Part shown: piece after piece, positions 1 to 6,856 of the stretch
Numbering within the stretch: the stretch's first letter is position 1
Layout of the letters: the number at the start of each line of letters is the position of its first letter
From: Lachnospiraceae bacterium
Lineage (GTDB): Bacteria; Bacillota; Clostridia; Lachnospirales; Lachnospiraceae
DNA length: 14,736 nt
Direction: 5' to 3'
Assembly (NCBI GenBank): GCA_017391545.1
Contig: JAFOYD010000158.1
Coordinates: forward strand, 1 to 14,736
Made by a program: the position numbers and the translations under genes
Notes under the pieces: generated by a model
The model's database searches: none
Told to the model about the DNA's origin: nothing
The model's input: only the letters and a program-made list of their open reading frames with translations

Positions 1-165
1 CTCGATGTACTCCCATATCACACCATGGGCAAGAAAAAATACGATGAACTCGGTATTCCATACCGCCTTGAAGGTGTACCCGAGATGGACAAAAACAAAG
101 TGCCCGAGCTAAAGCAGTACATCCTGAATGGTATTAAGGAGCGCCGTGGAATCCCCATAAAATAA
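1..165 (+). CDS. pflA: Pyruvate formate-lyase activating enzyme, C-terminal fragment
   Basis: This is the last 54 codons of a gene that starts before the window. The readable tail has LPYHTMGKKKYDELGIPY followed by LEGVP, the typical C-terminal signature of the radical-SAM activase of pyruvate formate-lyase. The enzyme uses a [4Fe-4S] cluster and S-adenosylmethionine to place the glycyl radical on PflB in the cytoplasm. The radical-SAM CxxxCxxC motif would lie outside the window and cannot be checked. The frame is open from base 1 and ends in TAA. A ferredoxin gene follows 162 bases downstream on the same strand; it could supply electrons to such enzymes, but that link is only inferred. Another glycyl-radical activase is possible, though the HTMG and LEGVP pattern favours PflA. 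Confidence 0.85.
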   Translation, partial: LDVLPYHTMGKKKYDELGIPYRLEGVPEMDKNKVPELKQYILNGIKERRGIPIK

Positions 166-188
166 CATGTTAAAATCTCTTTTAAACC

Positions 189-217
189 TTGTAATTCATG
201 TGAAGATATATTAAAAT
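189..217 (+). promoter_or_regulatory. Candidate sigma-A promoter for the ferredoxin gene
   Basis: TTGTAA (189-194) and TAAAAT (212-217) are separated by 17 bases, giving 4/6 and 5/6 matches to the vegetative consensus. Transcription would start near 224, just before the nested inverted repeat at 231-288, so that repeat would form the 5' end of the ferredoxin mRNA. Inferred from sequence only. Confidence 0.45.
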
Positions 218-230
218 ATTACTATTGATA

Positions 231-288
231 AGTATTTGTCAAGTAGCGTTGTGTCGCACACCGTTACTTGAGCTACATATCAAATACT
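231..288 (+). promoter_or_regulatory. Nested inverted repeat, leader hairpin or attenuator before ferredoxin
   Basis: Three nested pairs of arms are visible: AGTATTTG (231-238) with CAAATACT (281-288), perfect; CAAGTAGCG (240-248) with CGTTACTTG (262-270), one G-T pair; and GTGT (251-254) with ACAC (258-261) around a CGC loop. The right side carries ten extra unpaired bases at 271-280. A T-rich run (290-300) follows, so the structure could end pflA transcription, attenuate ferredoxin expression, or protect the 5' end of the ferredoxin mRNA. The ferredoxin ribosome binding site starts 23 bases downstream and is not in the fold. Confidence 0.6.
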
Positions 289-327
289 GTGTTTTTATTT
301 TCATTGTTTTAAGGAGGAAATTGTATT

Positions 328-498
328 ATGGCATTCCAGATTTCTGATGCTTGTGTAGCATGTGGTGCATGTGAAGGTCAGTGCCCAGTTGGCGCAATCA
401 GCATGGGCGACGGCAAGTTCGAGATCGACGCAGATAAGTGCATCGATTGCGGTTCTTGCGCAGGTGCCTGTCCTACAGGCTCTATCGAGCAGGCTTAA
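328..498 (+). CDS. 2[4Fe-4S] ferredoxin, 56 aa
   Basis: This is a clostridial-type low-potential electron carrier of the cytoplasm. It has two CxxCxxCxxxCP motifs: Cys9, 12, 15, 19 and Cys38, 41, 44, 48, each expected to bind one [4Fe-4S] cluster with the last cysteine of the opposite motif crossing over. The 56-residue length is typical for the family. The start is fixed by AAGGAGG at 311-317, ten bases before the ATG. Such ferredoxins accept electrons from pyruvate:ferredoxin oxidoreductase and feed hydrogenase, Rnf and similar enzymes; which partner applies here cannot be seen. The gene appears monocistronic, with a candidate promoter at 189-217, a folded leader and a strong terminator right after the stop. 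Confidence 0.95.
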   Translation: MAFQISDACVACGACEGQCPVGAISMGDGKFEIDADKCIDCGSCAGACPTGSIEQA

Positions 499-511
499 TT
501 GCAAAGAAAAG

Positions 512-545
512 AAATGCCACATCCTTTTAAAAGGATATGGCATTT
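512..545. terminator. Bidirectional terminator between ferredoxin and merR-type gene
   Basis: AAATGCCA (512-519) and ATCCTTTT (521-528) pair with AAAAGGAT (529-536) and TGGCATTT (538-545), with a single C/A mismatch. T runs lie on both sides: 543-549 for the plus strand, and TTTCTTTTC on the minus strand. It serves two convergent genes, ending 47 bases after the ferredoxin stop and abutting the stop of the minus-strand gene at 548. Confidence 0.9.
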
Positions 546-547
546 TT

Positions 548-1462
548 TTATTTTGCTTCCACCGTTTTACGAAACAGATGAAACTCTTTTTTTGCCTTCA
601 CTTCACCTCTGTCTTCCTTAGCTTTCAGATTTGGAAATGTTATCGTCTTGTCTTTCGCTTTCTCCTTGCCTTTGTCCTTTAGCTTCGTATTTTTGCCACT
701 GTACTGTCTTAACAGTTCATCAATGCGCTTATAGTAATCCTCATTGCGCTTATCCTCAATCGCTCGCCTGCTGCTTGTCCGTTCCTCATCACGCTCCTCC
801 ATCAATCGGAACTGATAGTCAAGCTCCTTACATACGTCTTCCTTTACATTCTCCGTAATGCGCTCTACCAGATGTTCAGCCATTTCCTCGTTATTGGCAG
901 CAACAGCCTCTTTGATCAGCTTCTGGAATAAATACTGAAGTCTCATCGTCTGCTCGTTTGATGTATCCTGCAGTTCATTCCTCTGATCAGCTCCGCGCGC
1001 CTCATCGAGTGACCGCATCTCCTTGATTTCAATCATATTCTTTCCTGTGCTGCTGAACGTATCTTTTGTCGTACTACCCACAGTCTCATGCTTTTTGCTG
1101 CCAAATCGTTCGCTCCATCTGATATCCTCAGAGCTTTTTAATGGAACTGTTCTTCCCTCGCCCGGCTTTACGATCTTGGTCATCCGCTTTTGTGCAAAGG
1201 GATTGTCTGCCCTCATATCCTCCTCGCCTCCATTGTCATTCTGTACCTGATCCAACAAGGTCTTGACTGCCTTTAGCTGTAATCCCTGGTCTTTCAGCTC
1301 CTTGATCCGGATAAAGCGGTCTACGTCCTCCTGCGTGTATATTCTGTGTCCCTGCTCATTTCTTCGAATAGGCAGCTCCAGCTCTTCCTCCCAGTATCTC
1401 AACACATGTGACTCCACATGCACCTCTTTTGCAGCCTCGTTAATCAGATACTTTTCCTTCAC
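548..1462 (-). CDS. MerR-family DNA-binding protein with coiled-coil and basic tail, 304 aa
   Basis: Residues 1-72 form a MerR-type winged helix-turn-helix: YLINEAAKEVHVESHVLRYW, then the NEQGHRIYTQEDVDRF wing region and IKELKDQGLQLKAVKTLL. No metal- or ligand-binding C-terminal domain of the classical kind follows. Instead there is a polar linker (about 80-160), a charged, probably coiled-coil region (about 165-255) and a lysine-rich end (258-304). This layout resembles the B. subtilis chromosome-anchoring protein RacA and other MerR-like structural DNA binders, but homology to RacA cannot be claimed from here. The start is GTG, with AGGAG nine bases upstream; the upstream ATG at 1486 runs into a stop after five codons. 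The gene follows dnaB but a terminator-like hairpin separates them. The exact function is unknown. Confidence 0.8.
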   Translation of the reverse strand: MKEKYLINEAAKEVHVESHVLRYWEEELELPIRRNEQGHRIYTQEDVDRFIRIKELKDQGLQLKAVKTLLDQVQNDNGGEEDMRADNPFAQKRMTKIVKPGEGRTVPLKSSEDIRWSERFGSKKHETVGSTTKDTFSSTGKNMIEIKEMRSLDEARGADQRNELQDTSNEQTMRLQYLFQKLIKEAVAANNEEMAEHLVERITENVKEDVCKELDYQFRLMEERDEERTSSRRAIEDKRNEDYYKRIDELLRQYSGKNTKLKDKGKEKAKDKTITFPNLKAKEDRGEVKAKKEFHLFRKTVEAK

Positions 1463-1489
1463 TTTGTTTTACTCCTTTCCTTTCATGCA

Positions 1490-1521
1490 AAAAGAGGCCA
1501 TGTCCAATCATGTCCTCTTTT
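1490..1521 (-). terminator. Terminator downstream of dnaB, or leader hairpin of the merR-type gene
   Basis: AAAAGAGG (1490-1497) with CATG (1499-1502) pairs with CATG (1509-1512) and CCTCTTTT (1514-1521), with one mismatch and a six-base loop. On the minus strand it is followed by TTTTTGC. It lies 27 bases after the dnaB stop and 27 bases before the GTG start of the next gene. Confidence 0.7.
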
Positions 1522-1529
1522 GTAAAAAT

Positions 1530-1559
1530 AATATATGGTATTGATATCTTATTTTGCAA
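1530..1559 (-). promoter_or_regulatory. Weak candidate promoter for the merR-type gene
   Basis: On the minus strand, TTGCAA (1559-1554) and TATATT (1535-1530) are 18 bases apart, overlapping the last codons of dnaB. If used, transcription would start at about 1523, exactly before the hairpin at 1521-1490. Support is limited to these matches. Confidence 0.3.
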
Positions 1560-2886
1560 GATTTGCAAACTGTGTATAATCAGGCAGCCATGCCAGATTG
1601 ATCGTACCGATGGCACCGTTTCTCTGTTTGGCTATGATAATCTCAGCCACATTTTTAAGCTCTGTGTCCTTATTGTAGTAGTCATCACGATAGATGAACA
1701 TTACGACATCGGCATCCTGCTCAATCGCTCCTGACTCACGGAGGTCAGAAAGCATTGGTCTGTGGTCCGGTCTCTGCTCAACAGCTCGTGAGAGCTGCGA
1801 AAGCGCGATCACAGGTACGTGCAACTCACGCGCCAAAGCCTTTAAAGACCTCGATATATCTGAGATTTCCTGCTGTCTCGACTCAGTCTTTCCTGAGCCT
1901 GTCATCAGCTGTAAATAGTCTATGATTATCATTTGCAAATCGTACTCAAGCTTGAATTTCCTGCACTTGGAACGAAGCTCACCGATGCTGATGCCCGGTG
2001 TATCATCGATCAGAAGCTTTGACCTTCCGATCACATCTGCACTTTCAATCAGACGTTCCCACTCATCATCCTTCATGTTACCTGTACGGATGGATTGTGA
2101 ATTGACCTTTGATTCCAACGAGAGCAGACGGTTTACCAACTGCTCCTTTGACATTTCCAATGAAAAGATCGCTACCGCCTTGTCCTCATGAAATGCCACA
2201 TGCTGGGCGATATTTAGCACAAATGCGGTCTTTCCCATTGAGGGACGCGCCGCCACAAGGATCAAGTCGGACGGCTGCATACCGGCAGTTTTATAATCCA
2301 AATCAAGAAAGCCTGTCGCGATACCCGTTACAGCTCCCTTATTCTTGGATGCCTCCTCAATCATATTCATGGCGTTCATGACGACCTGTCTGATTGGAAC
2401 AAAATCACCATTATTTCTCTTCTGTACAATATCAAAAATGCTCTTCTCAGATGCTTCCAGAATCGCTTCCAGAGAATCATTCTGAGCATAGCAGTTATTG
2501 GCAATCTCCTCATTGACGCGAATCAGCTTTCTAAGCACAGACTTTTCAGCCACGATATTTGCGTAGTGCTTGATGTTTGCAGATGTCGGCACTGCTGCCA
2601 TGACATCCCTTATGTACTCCAGACTGTAGATTTCCGGAGGTACCGCTTTTTCCTTGAGCCTTTCCTGAAGTGTCACAAGGTCTACCGGCTTGCCCTCGTC
2701 ATTGAGCTCTACCATTGTATCAAAAAGGATACCATACTGTTTTGCATAAAAGTCCTCACCATTGATCTGCTCGCTTGCTATGGTGATTGCCTCCTTGTCC
2801 ATCAGCATGGAACCAATTACCGACTGCTCTGCCTCAATACTGTGAGGCAAAATTCTCTTTAAGACTGCCTCATCCATTTCCGGCAT
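1549..2886 (-). CDS. dnaB: Replicative DNA helicase DnaB, 445 aa
   Basis: This is the hexameric 5'-3' helicase that unwinds the replication fork (called DnaC in B. subtilis). The N-terminal primase-interacting domain spans about 10-150 and opens with PHSIEAEQSVIGSML. The RecA-like ATPase domain spans about 180-445: Walker A ARPSMGKTA (213-221), Walker B IIIDYLQLM (320-328), the SQLSR motif (363-367), DLRESGAIEQDAD (381-393) and KQRNG (420-424), which carries the likely arginine finger. The length is usual and no intein interrupts the common ATPase insertion sites. The start has AGGAGG (2900-2895) overlapping the rplI stop codon, eight bases before the ATG, so translation is probably coupled to L9. 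The order gdpP-rplI-dnaB matches the conserved Firmicute cluster. Confidence 0.97.
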   Translation of the reverse strand: MPEMDEAVLKRILPHSIEAEQSVIGSMLMDKEAITIASEQINGEDFYAKQYGILFDTMVELNDEGKPVDLVTLQERLKEKAVPPEIYSLEYIRDVMAAVPTSANIKHYANIVAEKSVLRKLIRVNEEIANNCYAQNDSLEAILEASEKSIFDIVQKRNNGDFVPIRQVVMNAMNMIEEASKNKGAVTGIATGFLDLDYKTAGMQPSDLILVAARPSMGKTAFVLNIAQHVAFHEDKAVAIFSLEMSKEQLVNRLLSLESKVNSQSIRTGNMKDDEWERLIESADVIGRSKLLIDDTPGISIGELRSKCRKFKLEYDLQMIIIDYLQLMTGSGKTESRQQEISDISRSLKALARELHVPVIALSQLSRAVEQRPDHRPMLSDLRESGAIEQDADVVMFIYRDDYYNKDTELKNVAEIIIAKQRNGAIGTINLAWLPDYTQFANLAK

Positions 2887-2898
2887 CGCCCAAACCTC

Positions 2899-3345
2899 CT
2901 ATACACTCTCAACATGCACTCTGAGTTTTGCAGATACCTTTGGATGAAGTTTCACAGTAACCTCGTGTGTTCCTGCCATCTTAATTGCCTCACTAAGCTG
3001 GATCTTCTTTTTGTCAATTTCCTTGCCATACTGGTCAGCCACAGCCTTTGCGATTTCCTTTGATGAAACGGAGCCAAAGGTCTTTCCACCTTCACCGCCC
3101 TTGATCTCAAGTTTGACAGTCATCTGCTCGACCTCTGCTGCCAGAGCCTTTGCTGCTTCTAACTGTTCCTTCGCAATCTTTTCCTCATTCTGCTTCTGAA
3201 GCTTCAGTGTATTCATATTTGCCCCTGTAGCCTCCACACCAAGCTTTTTAGGAAGAATAAAATTCTTGGCATAGCCTTCCTTCAGTTCTACCAGATCACC
3301 CTTTTTTCCAACTGACTTTACGTCCTCTAATAAAATTACCTTCAT
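2899..3345 (-). CDS. rplI: 50S ribosomal protein L9, 148 aa
   Basis: L9 binds 23S rRNA near the L1 stalk and helps keep reading frame. The N-terminal domain signature is clear: MKVILLEDVKSVGKKGDLVE, then GYAKNFILPKKLGVEAT. A long connecting helix follows (about 41-75, rich in Lys, Glu and Ala), then a C-terminal domain containing GKTFGSVSSKEIA and ending in KLRVHVESV. The length is normal. A purine-rich AGGAG about five bases before the ATG is the likely ribosome binding site. Twenty bases upstream of the start lies a 52-bp repeat element (3366-3417), and a 13-codon reading frame inside it ends in TAATG, overlapping the L9 start. The gene lies between gdpP and dnaB and probably shares their transcript. 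Confidence 0.97.
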   Translation of the reverse strand: MKVILLEDVKSVGKKGDLVELKEGYAKNFILPKKLGVEATGANMNTLKLQKQNEEKIAKEQLEAAKALAAEVEQMTVKLEIKGGEGGKTFGSVSSKEIAKAVADQYGKEIDKKKIQLSEAIKMAGTHEVTVKLHPKVSAKLRVHVESV

Positions 3346-3365
3346 TATACTCCTATCCTTTCTTC

Positions 3366-3417
3366 GTAACTATTCAGTATCCTCATAGTTATGGGCATAA
3401 ACCTGCTGAACAGTTAT
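3366..3417 (-). repeat. 52-bp palindrome-ended repeat, copy 1 (upstream of rplI)
   Basis: On the plus strand it runs from GTAACTATTCAG (3366-3377) to CTGAACAGTTAT (3406-3417), imperfect inverted repeats. It matches copy 2 (14199-14250) at 40 of 52 positions, by hand alignment with no gaps, and its first 21 bases match 7916-7936 at 20 positions. Read as minus-strand RNA the arm mismatch becomes a G-U pair. An ATG at 3386-3384 opens the frame MRILNSYEERIGV, whose TAA overlaps the rplI ATG. The element occupies most of the gdpP-rplI gap. Confidence 0.75.
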
Positions 3418-3434
3418 CTTTCTTCAAATGTATA

Positions 3435-5477
3435 TCAGATCGCACCCTCTTCAATCATCTGATTGATTGTATCCTTGACAATACTGATCGCCCGCTGAGG
3501 CGTTGTATCCTTAAGCTGTGCTCCTGCGATATTCATATGACCACCGCCGCCAAGCCGTTCCATAATAATCTGTACATTGATCTCATCAATCGATCTGGCA
3601 GACAGATATATCTTGCCATTATATTCTGTAGCCACAAAGCTTGCCTTGATACCACTCATATCGAGCAGGTCATTTGCCGCCTGTGCACCGATTTCTGTCG
3701 GACTCTCAAGCCCCTCTGTAGGGCAGATACTCATGGCATACACATTTTTGTAGATCTCCGCATTTCTCACAGCTTCCGCCTTTGCTTTATACTCTGCAGC
3801 GCCATCTCTGAACATTTTTCTCACCCTTGTCACATCAGCACCGCATCTTCTTAAAAATGCTGCCGCCTCAAACGTTCTGACGCCTGTCTTGGCAGTGAAG
3901 TTGTTCGTGTCCACCATAATGCCCGAATACATACAATCTGCCTCATTGCCCCGTACCTTCACTGTACCTGCTATGTACTGAACGACCTCAGCAACCATCT
4001 CACAGGTGCTTGATGCATATGGCTCCACATACGAAAGCGTAGCATTCTCAATGACCTCTGAGCTTTGTCTGTGATGGTCGAGCACAACCACAGTCTTACA
4101 GCTCTTGATTAACTCCGGACACTCCGTTATGCTTGGCTTATTCACATCAACAACGACTAAAACCGTGTTGTTATCAGCAATCTCAAGTGCCTCAGCACTG
4201 CTTATGATGAAATCTTCCTCATAGATATTTCTATCCTTGAACAGTTCACTCAGCGGTTTCACGGATGCCGTTATGTCATTAATGACAATATGTGATTTGC
4301 GGCCGAGTGCTCTTGCAATACAGCTGATACCGACAGCGGCACCAAATGCATCAGCATCAGCAAGGCGATGCCCCATGATCAGCACCCTGTCCTTGCTGGT
4401 AACGATTTCCTGCAAGGCATTTGCCTTTACGCGCGCCTTTACGCGGGTATTTTTCTCAATCTGCTGGCTCTTTCCGCCATAATACACAATGGAATCCGGC
4501 GATTTCACGACCGCCTGATCGCCGCCTCGTCCAAGTGCCAGGTCGATTGCAGTTCGCGCAAACTCACAATTTTGGCTGTACGTCGGTGCGTCAACACCAA
4601 CACCAATACTGACCGTCACTGCCATCTCATTTCCGATATTGACCGTCTTGACATCCTCTAAAAGCTCAAACCTTGATTCCTTCAGGCTGAGCAATGCCTT
4701 TTTGCGCATGATGACCAAATACTTGTCCTTCTCTGTTTTTCTCGCAATACCATCAATCGAAGAAATATATTTATTGATCTTTCTGTCAATCAGTGCCATC
4801 AGAAGGGATCTTCTGACATCCTCCACGCTTTCCAGTGCCTCATCATAATTATCAATATAAATCATGCCTACTGCCAGACTTTGATCATCAAGTTCGCGAA
4901 GTGCACGTTTCAGATCCGTCTCATCAAACAAGTATCCTGCGATCAGATAACTCTCATTGCCATCACTGTCGATGACCTCACTGTTATCAAGTACATCCTT
5001 TATGGAAACCTTCTTCATCTTAAAAATGTACTCATGATCCTCAAAGGAAAGTTCCACCTCAACATCATCATCAAACACCAGCTTTTCCTTTGTCACAGAA
5101 GGAAATACTGTCGAGATCGCTTTTCGATAACCCTTTTCCTTATGTATGACCTGCTCAAAGGCTGCATTTGTCCATATGATCTTACCGGCATCATCCATCA
5201 GTACATGCGGAAGCTCCAAGTCCCGGAGCAACTTTCTCTGAATCTGCCCATACTGCGTCGCAAAGCTGATAAATTCGTTCATGATAATCGGCTTATTTCG
5301 GTAAAGCAGCGAACTCATAGCAATCAGATAAATAATCAAAAAACCTGATATATAGATACCGGCCCATACATTGAGAAAATAAATTCCCACATTAACAACA
5401 GCCAACAAAATTCCTAATAACAGTGTTGTCTGAAGATAACCCTTCAGATGCCCTTTTAATTTTACTTTTTGCGCCAT
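3435..5477 (-). CDS. gdpP: c-di-AMP phosphodiesterase GdpP (YybT family), 680 aa
   Basis: This is a membrane-bound enzyme that hydrolyses cyclic di-AMP to pApA and so influences cell-wall and potassium homeostasis. Domains in order: two transmembrane helices (about 15-36 and 38-58), a PAS-like sensor (about 85-190), a degenerate GGDEF domain (about 200-330; no GGDEF motif is seen) and a DHH/DHHA1 phosphoesterase (about 360-675). Catalytic metal ligands are in place: GHRLADADAFG (His370, Asp374, Asp376), VVVDVN (Asp444), LDHHR (Asp467-His469) and MVDTNN (Asp523). The DHHA1 GGGGH (643-647) with AGA is intact. The start has GGGAGG eight bases before the ATG. A weak promoter candidate lies at 5526-5556. 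It heads the gdpP-rplI-dnaB cluster. Confidence 0.95.
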   Translation of the reverse strand: MAQKVKLKGHLKGYLQTTLLLGILLAVVNVGIYFLNVWAGIYISGFLIIYLIAMSSLLYRNKPIIMNEFISFATQYGQIQRKLLRDLELPHVLMDDAGKIIWTNAAFEQVIHKEKGYRKAISTVFPSVTKEKLVFDDDVEVELSFEDHEYIFKMKKVSIKDVLDNSEVIDSDGNESYLIAGYLFDETDLKRALRELDDQSLAVGMIYIDNYDEALESVEDVRRSLLMALIDRKINKYISSIDGIARKTEKDKYLVIMRKKALLSLKESRFELLEDVKTVNIGNEMAVTVSIGVGVDAPTYSQNCEFARTAIDLALGRGGDQAVVKSPDSIVYYGGKSQQIEKNTRVKARVKANALQEIVTSKDRVLIMGHRLADADAFGAAVGISCIARALGRKSHIVINDITASVKPLSELFKDRNIYEEDFIISSAEALEIADNNTVLVVVDVNKPSITECPELIKSCKTVVVLDHHRQSSEVIENATLSYVEPYASSTCEMVAEVVQYIAGTVKVRGNEADCMYSGIMVDTNNFTAKTGVRTFEAAAFLRRCGADVTRVRKMFRDGAAEYKAKAEAVRNAEIYKNVYAMSICPTEGLESPTEIGAQAANDLLDMSGIKASFVATEYNGKIYLSARSIDEINVQIIMERLGGGGHMNIAGAQLKDTTPQRAISIVKDTINQMIEEGAI

Positions 5478-5525
5478 GTATTATACCTCCCGCGTAATGC
5501 GTTTCGGGATATATCCAATCTGTAT

Positions 5526-5556
5526 TTTATAATTAAGTATATCATTAATCTGTCTA
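5526..5556 (-). promoter_or_regulatory. Candidate promoter for gdpP-rplI-dnaB
   Basis: On the minus strand, TAGACA (5556-5551) and TATAAA (5531-5526) are 19 bases apart in an A+T-rich gap between pepT and gdpP. The -35 match is 5/6, but the spacing is longer than ideal. The 130-base gap holds no gene. TTTAGA and TCTAAA around the pepT stop make a short stem without a T run, so no clear pepT terminator is seen. Confidence 0.35.
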
Positions 5557-5607
5557 AAGTTCCATAGCAGATTTTGTCTATTTATAAACTCTTTTTAGAT
5601 ATACCGT

Positions 5608-6843
5608 CTAAACACACGCATAAATACTGACGATGTTTAATAAGATTTCTACGATTTTTTCCATATCCTCGATGCAGGCAAATTCGTTTCTGCCATGATG
5701 CCCCTCCGAACCGGTACAGATATTAGGGCACAAAAGCCCCTCGAAAGACAGTCTGGCCCCATCGGTTCCGCCACGTATCGGCGATACCTTTGGTTCCACG
5801 CCTGCGCGCTTCATCGCTTCCATTACATGATCAACAATATGCATTTCCTTCTCGATCATCTCACGCATATTACTGTAAGAATCCGTCATTTCCACAGTAA
5901 AAGTTCCAGCTCCATACATTTCGTTGAGCTTCTGTGCCGTATTGACGAATATCGCTTTTCTCTGTTCAAATTTTGCCCTGTCATGATCCCTGATAATGTA
6001 CTCTAAAACTGCCTTCTCCACGTTGCCCTTCATGCTGTCCACATGATAAAAGCCCTCATACCCTTCCGTATTTTCGGGGCACTCATCAGGAAGTGCATGG
6101 ATAAACTCATAGGCAAGCTTGATCGCATTTTTCATGATATTTTTGGCATAGCCCGGATGAACGCTCTTACCGGTTACTGTAAGTACTGCTCCTGCTGCAT
6201 GAAAGCATTCATAACTCATATCACCAAGTTCTCCGCCATCTACCGTATAGGCATAGTCTGCGCCAAAGCCCTTGAGATCAAAATATTCCACACCGTTTCC
6301 TACTTCCTCGTCAGGCGTAAAACCGATGCAGATCTTTCCGTGTTGTATCTCCGGGTGCGTCAGAAGATGCTCTGCCATCGCCATGATCTCTGCCACCCCA
6401 GCCTTATCATCACCGCCAAGCAGAGTGTTTCCGTCTGTCACGATCAGACTCTTGCCCTTACATTCTTTGAGCATGGGAAACTCAGCCACATAAGTGACAA
6501 TATTTTTCTCTTCGTTCAGCACAATGTCTTTGCCATCGTAGTTTTCTATGATTCTGGGATTTACATTTGCCCCACTGACAGCCTCAGAAGTATCCATATG
6601 CGCAATAAAGCCTATTGCCGGAGCCTCCTTACCAGACAGATTGGAAGGTATCACAGCATATACATAGCCATGTTCCTCGTCATACCGCACATTTTCCGCG
6701 CCAAGCTCCGTAAGCTCCCGATATAAAAGTTTTGCCAGATCTCTCTGCTTCTCAGTCGATGGTACTTTTGTAGAATTTTCCTCACTCGACTGCGTGTCAA
6801 TCTTAACATATCTCAAAAAATTCTCTACGACCTTAGAATCCAT
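5608..6843 (-). CDS. pepT: Peptidase T (aminotripeptidase, M20B), 411 aa
   Basis: This is a cytoplasmic di-zinc aminopeptidase that removes the N-terminal residue of tripeptides. M20 metal-binding and catalytic motifs are present: IAHMDTSE (His82, Asp84), LLGGDDKAG (Asp145), TPDEEVGNG (Glu179-Glu180), YTVDGGE (Asp202) and GSEGHHGRNE (His near 383). GGTDGARLS (358-366) also matches the family. The longest frame starts at GTG 6855, but a GAGGTG motif lies nine bases before ATG 6843 and overlaps the GTG, and the protein then begins MDSKVVENFLRYVKIDTQSS, lining up with known PepT starts. I therefore place the start at 6843. It lies 13 bases after the apbE stop and is probably co-transcribed. Confidence 0.95.
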   Translation of the reverse strand: MDSKVVENFLRYVKIDTQSSEENSTKVPSTEKQRDLAKLLYRELTELGAENVRYDEEHGYVYAVIPSNLSGKEAPAIGFIAHMDTSEAVSGANVNPRIIENYDGKDIVLNEEKNIVTYVAEFPMLKECKGKSLIVTDGNTLLGGDDKAGVAEIMAMAEHLLTHPEIQHGKICIGFTPDEEVGNGVEYFDLKGFGADYAYTVDGGELGDMSYECFHAAGAVLTVTGKSVHPGYAKNIMKNAIKLAYEFIHALPDECPENTEGYEGFYHVDSMKGNVEKAVLEYIIRDHDRAKFEQRKAIFVNTAQKLNEMYGAGTFTVEMTDSYSNMREMIEKEMHIVDHVMEAMKRAGVEPKVSPIRGGTDGARLSFEGLLCPNICTGSEGHHGRNEFACIEDMEKIVEILLNIVSIYACV

Positions 6844-6856
6844 CTTATACGTCACC

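Noticed and set aside
362..682. Open frames over the ferredoxin gene and terminator, on both strands
   Set aside because: They overlap the 8-cysteine ferredoxin frame and run through the terminator; they have no binding sites or family features.
1549..2886. Possible intein in dnaB
   Set aside because: DnaB is a frequent intein host, but the Walker and H4 motifs are at normal spacing in a 445-residue protein.
3366..3417. Repeat copy 1 as a terminator between gdpP and rplI
   Set aside because: The arms are far apart and no T run follows on the minus strand.
4881..5348. 155-codon plus-strand frame opposite gdpP
   Set aside because: Antisense shadow of the PAS and membrane region of gdpP; no start signals.
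5695..6726. Long plus-strand frames opposite pepT, including a 227-codon one
   Set aside because: They are antisense shadows of a fully motif-supported pepT gene, with odd composition and no ribosome binding site.
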